Assembly: GCA_035771165.1 (NCBI GenBank)
Contig: JAWNZC010000368.1
Coordinates: forward strand, 3,134,501-3,198,500
Reading direction: 5' to 3'
Source: Paragorgia papillata
Taxonomy: Eukaryota; Cnidaria; Anthozoa; Scleralcyonacea; Coralliidae
Length of the DNA stretch: 64,000 nucleotides
Below the pieces are notes generated by a model. The model ran no database searches and was not told where the DNA came from. It was given only the letters and a program-made list of their open reading frames with translations. This document shows, in pieces, positions 1 to 12,554 of this stretch; position 1 is the first letter of the stretch; each line of letters begins with the position of its first letter. The translations under genes were made by a program, and so were the position numbers.

Positions 1-170
1 TAGTAGCAACACAGTCCGAGTTTCCCAGTTTATATGCAATCACTGTTAATTTTTTAATTTTATTTTGTGTGTCCTTAAAGTATTTTAAACGTATAAGAAC
101 TATATAAACATATAAAGAACTATGAAAGATAACCCAAATATTTTGTTGAAATTTTTACATCTGAAAATGC

Positions 171-243
171 TTTCAAGCCTGGTGCATGGTAACATTGTCG
201 GTTGGCATGCGAGCGGGGTCGAGTTCAAACCCTGCGACGTGCA
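171..243 (+). repeat. tRNA-like (SINE) remnant
   Basis: AGCCTGGTGCATGGTAACAT resembles an A box, and GGGTCGAGTTCAAACCCTGC resembles a pol III B box with a T-arm stem (GGG/CCC). A shortened copy lies at 14236-14270 as part of the duplicated A module. The acceptor stem is not convincing, so I call a tRNA-derived SINE fragment and not a functional tRNA. Confidence 0.35.
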
Positions 244-1082
244 ATTTTGTTTATCTCAATTCTTTTTTTCGGAATGTTGTCCTTAAGGTTACTGTAGACC
301 TTCAAACCATAATTTTTTTTATATTTTTATTCGCTGAAAGTGAAGCATTTTATGAGGGCTTTCAGATTCTGGAAAGGAAATCATGTTTTTTTTTATTTCT
401 AAACAAGGGGAAAGCGCATTATTTACTTTGTGTGAATAAGTGAATAAATGACAAGAGGTTTCTTTCACACGGCTTTTTCTCAAAGAAATGTTTTGAGCTA
501 AAGTAAGAACTTTAAAAAGCTATAAGTGAACACGAATTTATCAGAATCACCTAAAAATTGATATTCGAGTAAATTAATATTATGGTGACAAACGTGTGTC
601 TGGGAATTGTAAAATTTTAAATATTTATCGCTTTAATAAACAGAAGCGCTATTTTTTGTTTGCGTTCATGAAATGACTAAATGTTTTGTTGCAGTCTTGT
701 AGCCAGTTATATCATCTTTCGAATAATGTGTAGGTTTTGGTATATGCAATAAACGGACGGAGCGCTATAATGTTTTCCTTAAAATGTAACCCGAAGGGCG
801 ACAGTAACCTTAAATTTTTCTTTGTTCCTCATTACCTTTTTCTTTATAAAACTATATTCAAACAAATTTTTCCTATGTCAAGTATTCTACTATAATTAAA
901 AGTATATTTTGATCTTTCCGACGGGAGTGGCTACTTCCAGACCCCAAAGCGCAAGGGGGTTGCAATTAACGTTTTCTTATCAGGAAGGATATTTACAAAA
1001 ATTATATATTTCTAGTAAATAAATAATTGTTATTTATATGATTCCCTCAGTGACTAATTCTTAAATGATTCTTTTGTTTCAG
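244..1082. other. Intron 5' of exon A1, no gene seen
   Basis: AT-rich intron sequence with no convincing exon. The last 120 bases before the exon recur before exon A2 (14320-14439), including the phrase CCCTCAGTGACTAATTCTT. Confidence 0.5.
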
Positions 1083-1337
1083 ATAAACCAGTTGCTGACG
1101 TTACTTGTAATACTTCTGTGTTTATTGAAGAGGGAAATAATTTTTCCTGTAACTGTTCTGGAAACGATGGCAGTCCTCCTCCTAGCATAATTTGGTTAAA
1201 GGATAATAATAAGTTGACTACTGTGGATAACATTTTGACATTGCATAACATTAGCAAGCTCAGCAATGGGACATACGTGTGTCGTGTACAAAGTGGTAAT
1301 TTAAAGAAAGAAAAACGAGTTGACGTTGCTGTTCTTT
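1083..1337 (+). CDS. Ig-domain exon A1
   Basis: An 85-codon exon, phase 1 at both ends, between a TTTGTTTCAG acceptor and a GTGAGT donor. It codes for one Ig fold: Cys23 in FSCNCSG, Trp38 in IIWLK and Cys67 in NGTYVCRV, matching the B-strand Cys, C-strand Trp and F-strand YxC of Ig domains. Cys9 and Cys25 are additional and recur in all A and B exons, so a second disulphide is likely. NIS and NGT are N-glycosylation sequons. The exon and its flanks (roughly 1-1490) recur at about 13735-14845, where exon A2 lies. It is extracellular and a probable ligand-binding module of the receptor. The exact Ig set (I or C2) is not clear. Confidence 0.85.
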
Positions 1338-1639
1338 GTGAGTACACTTATTTCACCATTTGACATCGATCTTTTCTTGTAGCAATTGAGTCACGCACGC
1401 ATGCTCTGGGTTGAGTAAAACATGATAGAATTAGATGTACAGAGCAAGAGATTACTCTCAGATTAACATTTTTTAATTTGACAGGTTTACACGGTCATTT
1501 AAGCTAATAGAATAATCCCTTAATAAAACACATACACCCTGATTCAACATGGTGGACGAGCTATAATTTTGGTTTTGGAAGCTTCGTATTGGTAACGTGC
1601 GTCAAAGAACAACGGAACGGAACTACGGAAGACATCGGC

Positions 1640-2443
1640 TCGGGCATTATTTTTTGACAAAAAAGGCTTAAAGGAGTTTTTGAGAAACGTATATCCATTT
1701 CAAAAGAACAGAAACAAATCAACGTTTACGTATAAAGTAGAACAATAAAGTTTTATCTTCAAGCCATACAAAACTGAAGCTGACGTCCAAAATGACCGCG
1801 TATGGGGCCTGAAACAGTCTAAAAAAAAAACACGCTCAAAACAGTCTCCATGTTTGGCCTCAACTTTTTCGTCCAGTGATTGACTGTAATCAGCCTTCCA
1901 GGTATTGTGGAGCTCACTGGGTTGGATAAATACGACAGCGACCATTGCACCAGTTTACTTCCTGATCCGATATTACTTTTCAATGTTTACTGTGATTTTC
2001 CTAAAATAGCATGGCTCATCAGCTAGTGGTGTAAACTCCATTTTACTTTTGTGATGTAGTTCTGTCTATAACGTCGGTTAGTCGGAATAGTTGCACTGGC
2101 GTAGTGAGTACTATCGGCAGCCAGGGGCAAACTTAATTCGTAAAGTCCCCCTCATAGATCTTCCACGCTGAAGTGGCGAGACATTTCCAGTAAAGGCCTA
2201 CCTAATATGAACGAGTTTTCTGATGGCTATAAGTAGCCAATCACATTGTCGACTATCAATTCGTTCCCATGCTCCTTACTGATCAGGGTTAGGGAAAGGT
2301 GTTGGGTTTGCTTATCTAAACCAATCAGAAGCCTTCTTAGTATAGGTAGGTGATGACCCGACATTTCTGTAGGGTTGGGGGTGTGCAAAAATATATACGT
2401 ATTAAATCATCTTTTTAAGAGTGTATCTCAACAGTTTTCGGTA
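1640..2443. repeat. Duplicated intron block, copy 1
   Basis: Bases about 1640-2540 are repeated at about 4830-5700 with small changes (for example ACGTATATCCATTTCAAAAG against ACGTATATCCCTTTCAAAAG). A shorter relic is at 13470-13590. Part of the segmental duplication that multiplied the Ig exons. No coding signal. Confidence 0.6.
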
Positions 2444-2850
2444 CATTAAGTTTGTCTTATTTGAAAGAACACGTAAAATTACAAAGTAACGTTTTTGAAG
2501 TTTTTCGATTGACGTCGCATGTGCATAATGAGTTATCGCAGAAGGTCACATATTGTTAGTATTATCAAATCAAATTAATTCGAAGGAAGCGTGTGGGTGT
2601 GTTTCTCCAACAACACTAATGTAAATTTTCAAGTGATTATATTTGTAGAATAGCAACATATATAATCTTCTCTGATAACTCATTATGCACATGTGACGTC
2701 GAGAGGTTAATTTACAAATCAAACAAACTGAAATATCTCAAGAACGAAGCAAGGAAACGAAAAACTGCAAAAGATGTTACTTTGACATTTTAAGCTAAGT
2801 GTTCTCTCAAATAAAACAAACTTAAGTTTCGTTTCATAAGCACTTTAAGG
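2444..2850. mobile_element. MITE family 1, copy 1
   Basis: Imperfect palindrome with ends TTAAGTTTGTCTTATTTGAA and its complement, and an inner CATAATGAGTTATC/GATAACTCATTATG pair. Non-autonomous with no ORF. The same family lies at 5667, 9745, 35387, 36011 and 47880. Copies 1-3 were carried along by the exon duplication. Confidence 0.7.
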
Positions 2851-3081
2851 TATTTTTTCCTATGTAAATATTTCCTAATAAAAGTACGCATGTATTCTAC
2901 AACGATATTTTTCGGTTACAGTTTAAGTGACAATTGCGTTTTACTTGTGCTTCACCAGTTGAAAGTAATCAATTTGCAGAGTGAAAGAAATTATGGAGTA
3001 ATTGAATACTCTTATCGACACTCCAGAAATTTTTATATTTACCCAATTTTAACCATTCAGTACTTTTTCTCTCTTTTTTAG

Positions 3082-3348
3082 TGCGGCCAGTTGCTAACAT
3101 TAGCTGTACTACTCCTGTGAATGTCACAGAAGGTGAAAACGTTTCATGTATTTGTTCTGGAGTGAATGGCAACCCCCCTGCTACTGCATATTGGTTTAAA
3201 GTTAATAATTCAATACCTATAACAAAGGGATATGTGAATGCGCTACTGGACATAAAAAACATTAGTAAGAACGATAATGGGACATACACCTGTCGAGCGC
3301 AAAGTGGAACTTTAACTGACGAACAACGAGTTGACATTATTGTTTTTG
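3082..3348 (+). CDS. Ig-domain exon B1
   Basis: An 89-codon, phase 1-1 exon with acceptor CTCTTTTTTAG and donor GGTAAGT. It starts RPVANISCTTP and carries Cys23/Cys25 (VSCICSG), Trp38 (AYWFK) and Cys71 (NGTYTCRAQSG). Sequons are seen at NVT, NVS, NNS, NIS and NGT, so the domain should be heavily glycosylated. First of five near-identical B exons. It differs from the others mainly between residues 44 and 61 (SIPITKGYVNALLDIKNI here). Residue 70 is Thr and 73 Ala, unlike the Ile/Val of the other copies. Because the exon keeps the reading frame when added or skipped, it can act as a cassette. Confidence 0.88.
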
Positions 3349-3409
3349 GTAAGTATTTTTGTTTAGTTATATAAACGTGGTACGTGTTCTTACATTCCGA
3401 ATAATTAGG

Positions 3410-3720
3410 GCCAAATAATAGTATAGAGTGGAACAATAATATTGAGTGGAATAGTGTAGAGTGGAATAATAGAATAGAGTGGAAACATCGCCAGAAGTCA
3501 ATAATAGTGTGGAATACGTGGAAATGTGGAATAATCCCGAGCCCGGGCGTAGGGCCGGGGGCCGGTGAGGGTGCTAATCTCGGCATGCGTGGACACCATT
3601 TACACGCGAAATTACGCGCGAGATGAAAACCTGAAAGTAATTGTGAAACCTGTTTATATATCTGTATATATGTTATCAAATCCACAACTTGCGCTGTTCA
3701 GATAGCAGGGTACTGGTAAC
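3410..3720. repeat. GAGTGGAATA-rich block after exon B1
   Basis: Degenerate repeats of GAGTGGAATAATAG followed by a GC-rich stretch (GAGCCCGGGCGTAGGGCCGG). The same block follows B2 (6660-6830), B3 (8830-9010) and B4 (10745-10910), and related ones are at 4510-4670, 8130-8345 and 12185-12395. It is the seed of the large minisatellite after B5. Confidence 0.65.
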
Positions 3721-4319
3721 TAACCTGTTAAATTATTGAAATTATTTAAATTTCCGTCAGCAAATTATAAGTTCGGTTGGATTACGAAATAATTTTTAAA
3801 CGATCATGACATGAATTCAGCTAAAATGTACATTAATATTACAAAGGGAAAAAAACAAAGAAAGAAGGCTAAGACGAGATGTGCCAGCGAGAAGAGGCAA
3901 CAATAAATACGACTTAAAACCTAGGAGATTTGCATTTACCGGGTTTAGCTGAGTTAAAACAGAAGAAATCTTGAAAGTCAATATAAATAATATCTTGTCT
4001 AGAGTTGTCTTTTAACGCTAGGACGTGGCATTGTGTCTTTTCTTGGCCACTATTATCTATTTTTGAATGAAACTTTGTCATTTGGGTCAACAGTCGTTGC
4101 TCTTTCTGTATGTGAATACATATGAACTTTGCTAATTAATTTTCTGGGGTGTTTTTGTATATTTTCAAGTGAAACTTTGCTCGTTAGTTCATCCCGGAAA
4201 TCCGAGTATATTGGTTGGTTTTTCCTTTTGTTTTTAAATTTTTCAGGCTGTTAATTTTACTATTACTCACTAAGAAAATCACTTTGAAAACCTTGATATA
4301 TAAAACAGAATAATTTTAC

Positions 4320-4830
4320 AACCAGAGCGGAGTTTAAGTTTTTCTTGGAGGATCTGCTTTGGAATTTATATACTGAAACAGTTGATAACAAGATTCAAAA
4401 ACGGGTGCGTGTGTTATTAACACACCAAAAAAACAGAAATTTGGGCGGGGGGGGGGGAGGGTGTTACAGAAATGCATATAAACGGGCGAGGGGTTGTTGC
4501 GTTCATGTATTTCTAGTGGTATAAAGTGGAATAGTGTAGAGTGGAATAATAGAATAAAGTGGAAACATCGCCAGAAATCAATAATAGTGTAGAGTGAGGT
4601 AGTGTAGAGTGGAATAATCCCCAAGCCCAGGCGTAAGGCCGGAGGCCCAGAGCCCGGTGAGGGTGCTAATCTCGACACGCGTGGACAAGCGTGATATGCG
4701 AACAATTTTCTGTGATCTGAATATTTATTTGTATATGTGTGTGGACGGACTATGCGCGGTTAAGATTGTGGGGCACTGGGAACAATATAGTTCTTGACAA
4801 AAAAGATTTGACCTAACAACATAATTATTT
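4320..4830. other. Duplicated intron block, no gene
   Basis: The stretch from ACAACCAGAGCGGAGTTTAA to GTTGCGTTCATGTATTTCTA recurs at 7945-8130 and 11995-12180. It contains a poly-G run at 4446-4456. No exon found. Confidence 0.5.
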
Positions 4831-5666
4831 TTTTGACAAAAAGACTTGAGAAAGGAGTTTTTGGGATACGTATATCCCTTTCAAAAGAACAGAAACAAAT
4901 CAACGTTTACGTATAAAGCAGAACAGTAGAGTTTTATCTTCAAGCCATACAAAATTGAAGCTGACGTCCAAAATGGCCGCGTATGGGGCCTGAAACTGAC
5001 GTTCAAAACAATCTCCATGTTTGGCCTCACTTTTACGTCCAATGATTGACTGTAGTCAGCCATTCAGGTGTTGTAGAGCTCACTGGGTTGGATAAATACG
5101 ACAGCGACCATTTCACCTGTTTACTTCCAGATCCGTTTTTACTTTTCAATGTTTACTGTGATTTTTCCTAAAATAGCACGGCTCATCAGCTAGTGCTGTA
5201 AACTCCATTTTACTTTTATGATGTAGTTCTGTCTATAACGTCGGTTAGTCGGAATAGTTTCACTGGCGTAGTGAGTACTATCGGCAGCCAGGGGCAAACT
5301 TAATTCGTAACGTCCCCCTCATAGATCTTCCACGCTGAAGTGACGAGACATTTCCAGTAACGGCCTACCTAATATGAACGAGTTTTCTAATGGCTATAAG
5401 TAGCCAGTCACGTTGTCGACTATCAATTCGTTCCCATGCTTCTTACTGATCAGGGTTAGGGAAAGGGTTGGGTTTGCTTATCTAAACCAATCCGAAGCCT
5501 TCTTAGTATAGGTAGGTGATGACCTGACATTTCTGGAGTATTGGGGGTGTGGTGCCGAGAGGTTTTTGAATTTTGGTGTTCTGAAACGACATTTCCTAAA
5601 CTTTCGAGCAAAATATATACGTCTTAAATCACCTTTTTTAGAGTGTATCTCAACAGTTTTCGGTGC

Positions 5667-6109
5667 ATTAAGTTTGTCTTATTTGAAAGAACACGTAAAA
5701 TTAAAAAGTAACATTTTTGAAGTGTTAGAAAAATTTCAAGTTGTTTGATATGTAAATTAAACATTTTGACGTCACATGTGCATAATGAGTTATCAGAGAA
5801 GGTTATATATCTTTGCTATTATCAAACCAAATTAATTCGAAGGAAGGGTGTGGGTGTTTTTCTCACAACACCAAACATGTAAAATTTTCAAGTAGTTATG
5901 TTTGATAATAGCAAAGATATATAACCTTCTCTGATAACTCATTATGCACATGTGACGTCGAGAGGTTAATTTACATATCAAACAAACTGAAATATCTCAA
6001 CAACAAAGCAAGGATACGAAAAACTGCAAAAGATGTTACTTTGACATTTTAAGCTAAGTGTTCTTTCAAATAAAACAAACTTAAGTTTCGTTTCATAAGC
6101 ACTTTAAGG
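5667..6109. mobile_element. MITE family 1, copy 2
   Basis: Same palindrome as at 2444, with the central pair ATATATCTTTGCTATTATCA / TGATAATAGCAAAGATATAT. Lies 225 bp before exon B2. Confidence 0.7.
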
Positions 6110-6333
6110 TATTTTTTCCTATGTAAATAATTCCTAATAAGTACACATGTATTCTACAACGATATTTTTCGGTTACATGCAGTTTAAGTGACAATTGCGT
6201 TTTACTAGTACATCACCAGTTGAAAGCGACCAATGAAACAAAAGCTGCAGTAATTGAATACTCTTATTGACATTGTAGAAATTTTTATATTTACCCAATT
6301 TTAACCATTCAGTACTTTTTCTCTTATTTTTAG

Positions 6334-6600
6334 TTCGGCCAGTTGCTAACATTAGCTGTACTACTCCTGTGAATGTCATAGAAGGAGAAAACGTTTCATG
6401 TATTTGTTCTGGAGTGAATGGCAACCCCCCTGCTACTGCATATTGGTTTAAAGTTAATAATCCAAAACCTATGACAGAGGTATCTCTGAGTGCGCTACTG
6501 GACATAAAAAACATTAGTAAGAACGATAATGGGACATACATTTGCCGAGTGCAAAGTGGACCTTTACCTGACGAACAACGAGTTGACGTTATTGTTTTTG
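6334..6600 (+). CDS. Ig-domain exon B2
   Basis: An 89-codon, phase 1-1 copy of the B exon, with acceptor TTATTTTTAG and donor GTAAGT at 6601. The Ig hallmarks Cys23, Trp38 and Cys71 and the extra Cys9/Cys25 are intact. The variable stretch reads NPKPMTEVSLSALLD, shared almost exactly with B4 and not with B1, B3 or B5. Residues 15-16 are VI, against VR in B4. Its relation to B4 shows that a two-exon unit (B2+B3, then B4+B5) of about 4.1 kb was duplicated. Same receptor ectodomain as the other Ig exons. Confidence 0.88.
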
Positions 6601-8514
6601 GTAAGTATTTTTGTTTAGTTATATAAACGTGGTACGTGTTCTTACATTCCAAATAATTAGGACAAAATAATAGTATAGAGTGGAATAATAATATTGAGTG
6701 GAATAGTGTAGAATGGAATAATAGAATAGAGTGGAAACATCACCAGAAGTCAATAATAGTGTAGAGTGGAATAATCGCCGATCCCGGGCGTATGGCCGGA
6801 GCCTGGTGAGGGTGCTAATCTCGGCATGCGTGGACACCATTTACACGCGAAATTACGCGCGAGATGAAAACCTGAAAGTAATTCTGAAACCTGTTTATAT
6901 ATCTGTATATATGTTATCAAATCCACAACTTGCGCGGTTCAGATAGCAGGGTACTGGTAACTAACCTGCTAAATTATTCAAATTATTTAAATTTACGTCA
7001 GCAAATTATAAGTTCGGTTGGATTACGCAATATTTTTAAACGATCATGACCTGAATTCGGCTAAAATGTACATTAATATTACTATGGAAAAAGCCCAAAG
7101 AAAGAAGGCTATAGACGAGCTGTGCCAGCGAGAAGAGGCAACAATAAATACGACTTAAAACCACTGAAAAAAGCCTAAAAATTACTTTAAAGACCGAAAA
7201 CGATGCCGACCGAAATGTAACTGAAAGAACAAGCATGTGTCCTGAAACTGTTCAAAGCCAGTAAAGAATTCTGCTCTGGTGTTAGTGGTGTATTCTACTT
7301 AACTCGAGAGAGAACGATGAAGAAATTTTGAAACAAACGGCTTTCTACGATCTTGAAGAGAACTGAATGATGCCGTGTCATTTTTTGTCAACAACGGAAA
7401 TAGTAAGAAACCGACGAGAAAAACAATCTGAAAAGAGTAGACTGAATTAATTGACAGTGTTTGTGGTGACAAAAGCAGAAGAAACGATAGGAGATTTGTA
7501 TTTACCAGGTTTAGCTGAGTAAAAACAGAACAAATCTTGAAAGTCAATATAAATAATATCTTGTCTAGAGTTGTCTTTTAACGCTAGGAAGTGGCATTGT
7601 GTCTTTTCTTGGCCACTATTATCTATTTTTGAATGAAACTTTGTCATTTGGGTCAACAGTCGTTGTGGGTTTTTTTTGTTTTTTTTGTTTTGTTTTTTTT
7701 AATATTGATTTTGCATGCACTTTCTGTGTGTCAATACATGACTACAGATGAACTTTGCTAATTAATTTTCTGGGTATTTTTGTATATTTTCAAGTGAAAC
7801 TTTGCTCGTTAGTTCATCACGGAAATCCGAGTATACTGGTTTGTTTCTCCCTTTGTTTTTAAATTTTTTCAGGCTGTTAATTTTACTATTACGTACTAAG
7901 AAATTCACTTTGAAAACCTTGATATATAAAACAGAATAATTTTACAACCAGAGCGGAGTTAAAGTTTTTCTTGAAGAATCTGCTTTGGAATCTATATACT
8001 GAAACAGTTGATAACAAGTTTAAAAAACGGGTGCGTGTGTTATTAACGCAACAAAAAACAGAAATTGGGGCCGGGTGGGTTACAAAAGTGCATATAAACG
8101 GGCGAGGGGTTGTTGCGTTCATGTATTTCTAGTAGTATAAAGTGGAATAGTGTAGAGTGGAATAATAGAATGGAGTGGAAACATCACCAGAAGTCAATAA
8201 TTTAATAGCAAAGAGTGAAATAATAGAATAGAAACAACCCCAGAAGTCAATAATAGTATAAGAGTGGAATAATAGAATAGAGTGGAAACATCACCAGAAG
8301 GCAATAATAGTAAAAGAGTGAAATAATAGAATAGAGTGGAAACATCCAACACCCTGAAACTCGCCTATTGCGTTTTACTAGTGCTTCATTCAGTTCAAAG
8401 CAATCAATTTGCAGAGTGAAACAAATTATGCAGTAATTGAATACTCTTATCGACACTCCAGAATTTTTTATATATACCCAATTTTAACCATTCAGTACTT
8501 TTTCTCTTTTTTAG

Positions 8515-8781
8515 TTCGGCCAGTTGCTCACATTAGCTGTACTACTCCTGTGAATATCACAGAAGGTGAAAACGTTTCATGTATTTGTTCTGGAGTGAAT
8601 GGCAACCCGCCTGCTACTGCATATTGGTCTAAAGTTAACAATCCAACACCTATAACAGTGGGATATGTGAATGCGCCACTGGACAAAAAAAACATTAGTA
8701 AGAACGATAATGGGACATACATTTGTCGAGTGCAAAGTGGACCTTTAACTGACGAACAACGAGTTGACATTATTGTTTTTG
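8515..8781 (+). CDS. Ig-domain exon B3
   Basis: An 89-codon, phase 1-1 B exon with acceptor CTTTTTTAG and donor GGTAAG. Cys9, Cys23, Cys25, Trp38 and Cys71 are all present, with sequons at NIT, NVS, NIS and NGT. Distinct changes are Ser39 in place of Phe, Pro55, Lys58, and TVGYVN in the variable stretch. Just upstream (8346-8372) is a short sequence, ACCCTGAAACTCGCCTATTG, that is also found before B5 and at the ends of the MITE at 34655-34908. Confidence 0.87.
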
Positions 8782-9744
8782 GTAAGTATTTTTGTTTAGT
8801 TATATAAACGTGGTACGTGTTCTTACATTCCGAATAATTAGGACAAAATAATAGTATAGAGTGGAATAATAATATTGAGTGGAATAGTGTAGAGTGGAAC
8901 AATAGAATACAGTGGAAACATCACCAGAAGTCAATAATAGTGTAGAGTGGAATAAGCCCCGAGCCCGGGCGTATGGCCGGAGCCCGATGAGGGTGCTAAT
9001 CTTGGCATGCGTGGACACCATTTACACGCGAAATTACGCGCGAGATGAAAACCTGAAAGTAATTATGAAACCTGTTTATATATCTGTATATATATATATG
9101 TTATCAAATCCACAACTTGCGCGGTTCAGATAGCAGGGTACTGGTAACTAACCTGCTAAATTATTTAAATTATTTAAATTTACGTCAGCAAATTATAAGT
9201 TCGGTTGGATTACGAAACAATTTTTGAACGATCATGACCTGAATTCAGCTAAAATGTACATTAATATTACTATGGAAAAAGCCCAAAGAAAGAAGGCTAA
9301 GAGGAGAGATGTGCCAGCGAGAAGGGGCAACAATAAATACGACTTAAAACCACTGAAAAAAGCCTAAAAATTACGATAAAGACCGAAAACAATGCATGCC
9401 GACCGAAATGTAACTGAAAGAACAAGGATGTGTCCTGAAACTGTTCAAAGCCGGTAAAGAATTCTGCTCTGGTGTTAGTGGAGTATTCTACTTAACTCGA
9501 GAGAGAACGATGAAGAAATTTTGAAACAAGCGGCTTTCTACGATGTCGAAGAGAACTGAATGATGCCGTGTCATTTTTTGTCAACAACGAAAAAAGTAAG
9601 AAACCGACGAGAAAAAAACAATCTGAAAAGAGTCTGAATTAATGACTGTAGGGTTGGGGGTGTGGTCCCCGAAAGGTTTTTTAATTTTTACTATATACGT
9701 CTTAAATCACCTTTTTAAGAGTGTATCTCAACAGTTTTCTGTCC

Positions 9745-10195
9745 ATTAAGTTTGTCTTATTTGAAAGAACACTTAAAATTACAAAGTAACATTTTTGAAG
9801 TGTTTCGTTTTAGATATATTTCAGGTTGTTTAAGATGTAAATTAAACATTTTGACGTCACATGTGCATAATGAGTTATCGAAGAAGGTTATATATCTTTG
9901 CTATTATCAAACCAAATTAATTCGAAGGAAGTATGTGCGTGTGTTTTTCTCACAACACCAAACATGTAAAATTTTCAAGTAGTTATGTTTGATAATAGCA
10001 AAGATATATAACCTTCTCTGATAACTCATTATGCACATGTGACGTCGAGAGGTTAATTTACATATCAAACAAACTGAAATATCTCAACAACAAAGCAAGG
10101 ATACGAAAAACTGCAAAAGATGTTACTTTGACATTTTAAGCTAAGGGTTCTTTCAAATAAAACAAACTTAAGTTTCGTTTCATAAGCACTTTAAG
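9745..10195. mobile_element. MITE family 1, copy 3
   Basis: Nearly identical to the copy at 5667 and in the same position relative to the following Ig exon (B4 here, B2 there), as expected from block duplication. Confidence 0.7.
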
Positions 10196-10416
10196 GTATT
10201 TTTCCTTATGTAAATAATTCCTAATAAGTACACATGTATTCTACAACGATATTTTTCGGTTACAGTTTAAGTGACAATTGCGTTTTACTAGTACATCACC
10301 AATTGAAAGCGACCAATGAAACAAAATCTGCAGTAATTGAATACTCTTATTGACATTGTAGAAATTTTTATATTTACCCAATTTTAACCATTCAGTACTT
10401 TTTCTCTTATTTTTAG

Positions 10417-10683
10417 TTCGGCCAGTTGCTAACATTAGCTGTACTACGCCTGTGAATGTCAGAGAAGGAGAAAACGTTTCATGTATTTGTTCTGGAGTGA
10501 ATGGCAACCCCCCTGCTACTGCATATTGGTTTAAAGTTAATAATCCAAAACCTATGACAGAGGTATCTCTGAGTGCGCTACTGGACATAAAAAACATTAG
10601 TAAGAACGATAATGGGACATACATTTGCCGAGTGCAAAGTGGACCTTTACCTGACGAACAACGAGTTGATATTATTGTTTTTG
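10417..10683 (+). CDS. Ig-domain exon B4
   Basis: An 89-codon, phase 1-1 B exon, the near-identical sister of B2: same NPKPMTEVSLSALL stretch, with Arg16 for Ile and Ile86 for Val. The splice signals (TTATTTTTAG, GTAAGT) and all Cys/Trp landmarks are intact. The flanking introns also match those of B2, including a MITE copy 5' of the exon, so the copy arose by segmental duplication and not by retroposition. Confidence 0.88.
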
Positions 10684-12554
10684 GTAAGTATTTTTGTTTA
10701 GTTATATAAACGTGGTACGTGTTCTTACATTCCAAATAATTAGGACAAAATAATAGTATAGAGTGGAATAATAATATTGAGTGGAATAGTGTAGAATGGA
10801 ATAATAGAATAGAGTGAAAACATCACCAGAAGTCAATAATAGTGTAGAGTGGAATAATCCCCGAGCGTATGGCCGGAGCCCGGTGAGGGTGCTAATCTCG
10901 GCATGCGTGGACACCATTTACACGCGAAATTACGCGCGAGATGAAAACCTGAAAGTAATTCTGAAACCTGTTTATATATCGGTATATATGTTATTAAATC
11001 TATATGTTATCAAATGCACAACTTGCGCGGTTCGGATAGCAGGGTACTGGTAATTAACCTGTTAAATTTTTCAAATTATTTAAATTTACGTCAGCAAATT
11101 ATAAGTTCGGTTGGATTACGAAATACTTTTTAAACGATCATGACTTGAATTCGGCTAAAATGTACATTAATATTACTATGGAAAAAGCCCAAAGAAAGAA
11201 GGCTAAGACGAGCTGTGCCAGCGAGAAGAGGCAACAATAAATACGACTTAAAACCACTGAAAAAAGCCTAAAAATTACGATAAAGACCGAAAACGATGCC
11301 GACCAAATGTAACTGAAAGAACAAGCATGTGTCCTGAAACTGTTCAAAGCCAGTAAATAATTCTGCTCTGGTGTTAGTGGTGTATTCTACTAACAAACGG
11401 CTTTCTACGATCTTGAAGAGAACTGAATGATGCCGTGTCATTTTTTGTCAACAACGAAAAAAGTAAGAAACCGACGAGAAAAATAATCTGATAAGAGTAG
11501 ACTAAATTAATTGACAGTGTTTGTGGTGACAAAAGCAGAAGAAACGATAGGAGATTTGTATTTACCAGGTTTAGCTGAGTAAAAATAGAAGAAATCTTGA
11601 AAGTCAATATAAATAATATCTTGTCTAGAGGTGTCTTTTAACGCTAGGATGTGGCATTGTTTCTTTTCTTGGCCACTATTATCTACTTTTGAATGAAACT
11701 TTGTCATTTGGGTCAACAGTCGTTGTGTGTTTTTTTTGTTTGTTTTTTAATATTGATTTTACATGTTCTTTCTGTGTGTCAATACATGACTACAGATGAA
11801 CTTTGCTAATTAATTTTCTGGGATGTTTTTGTATATTTTCAAGTGAAACTTTGCTCGTTAGTTCATCCCGGAAATCCAAGTATACTGGTTGGTTTCTCCC
11901 TTTGTTTTTAAATTTTTTCAGGCTGTTAATTTTACTATTACGTACTAAGAAAATCACTTTGAAAACCTTGATATATAAAACAGAATAATTTTACAACCAG
12001 AGCGCAGTTAAAGTTTTTCTTGAAGGATCTGCTTTGGAATCTATATACTGAAACAGTTGATAACAAGTTTAAAAAAGGGGTGCGTGTGTTATCAACGCAA
12101 CAAAAAACAGAAATTGGGGCCGGGATGGGTTACAAAAATGCATATAAACGGGCGAGGGGTTGTTGCGTTCATGTATTTCTAGTAGTATAAAGTGGAATAG
12201 TGTATAGTGGAATAATAGAATAGAGTGGAAACATCACCAGAAGTCAATAATTTAATAGCAAAGAGTGAAATAATAGGATAGAAACAATCCCAGAAGTCAA
12301 TAATAGTATAAGAGTGAAATAATAGAATAGAGTGGAAACATCACCAGAAGTCAATAATAGTAAAAGAGTGAAATAATAGAATAGAGTGGAAACATCCAAC
12401 ACCCCGAAACTCGCCTATTGCGTTTTACTAGTGCTTCATCAGTTCAAAGCAATCAATTTGCAGAGTGAAACAAATTATGCAGTAATTGAATACTCTTATC
12501 GACACTTTTATATAAACCCAATTTTAACCATTCAGTACTTTTTCTCTATTTTAG

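Noticed and set aside
171..243. Functional tRNA gene
   Set aside because: B-box-like sequence is present, but no proper acceptor stem or anticodon loop could be drawn, and the second copy is shortened. Kept only as a SINE-like remnant.
2969..3685. 238-codon - strand frame across exon B1, and similar ones opposite the other Ig exons
   Set aside because: Antisense shadow of the Ig exon. Ig features and splice sites are all on the + strand.
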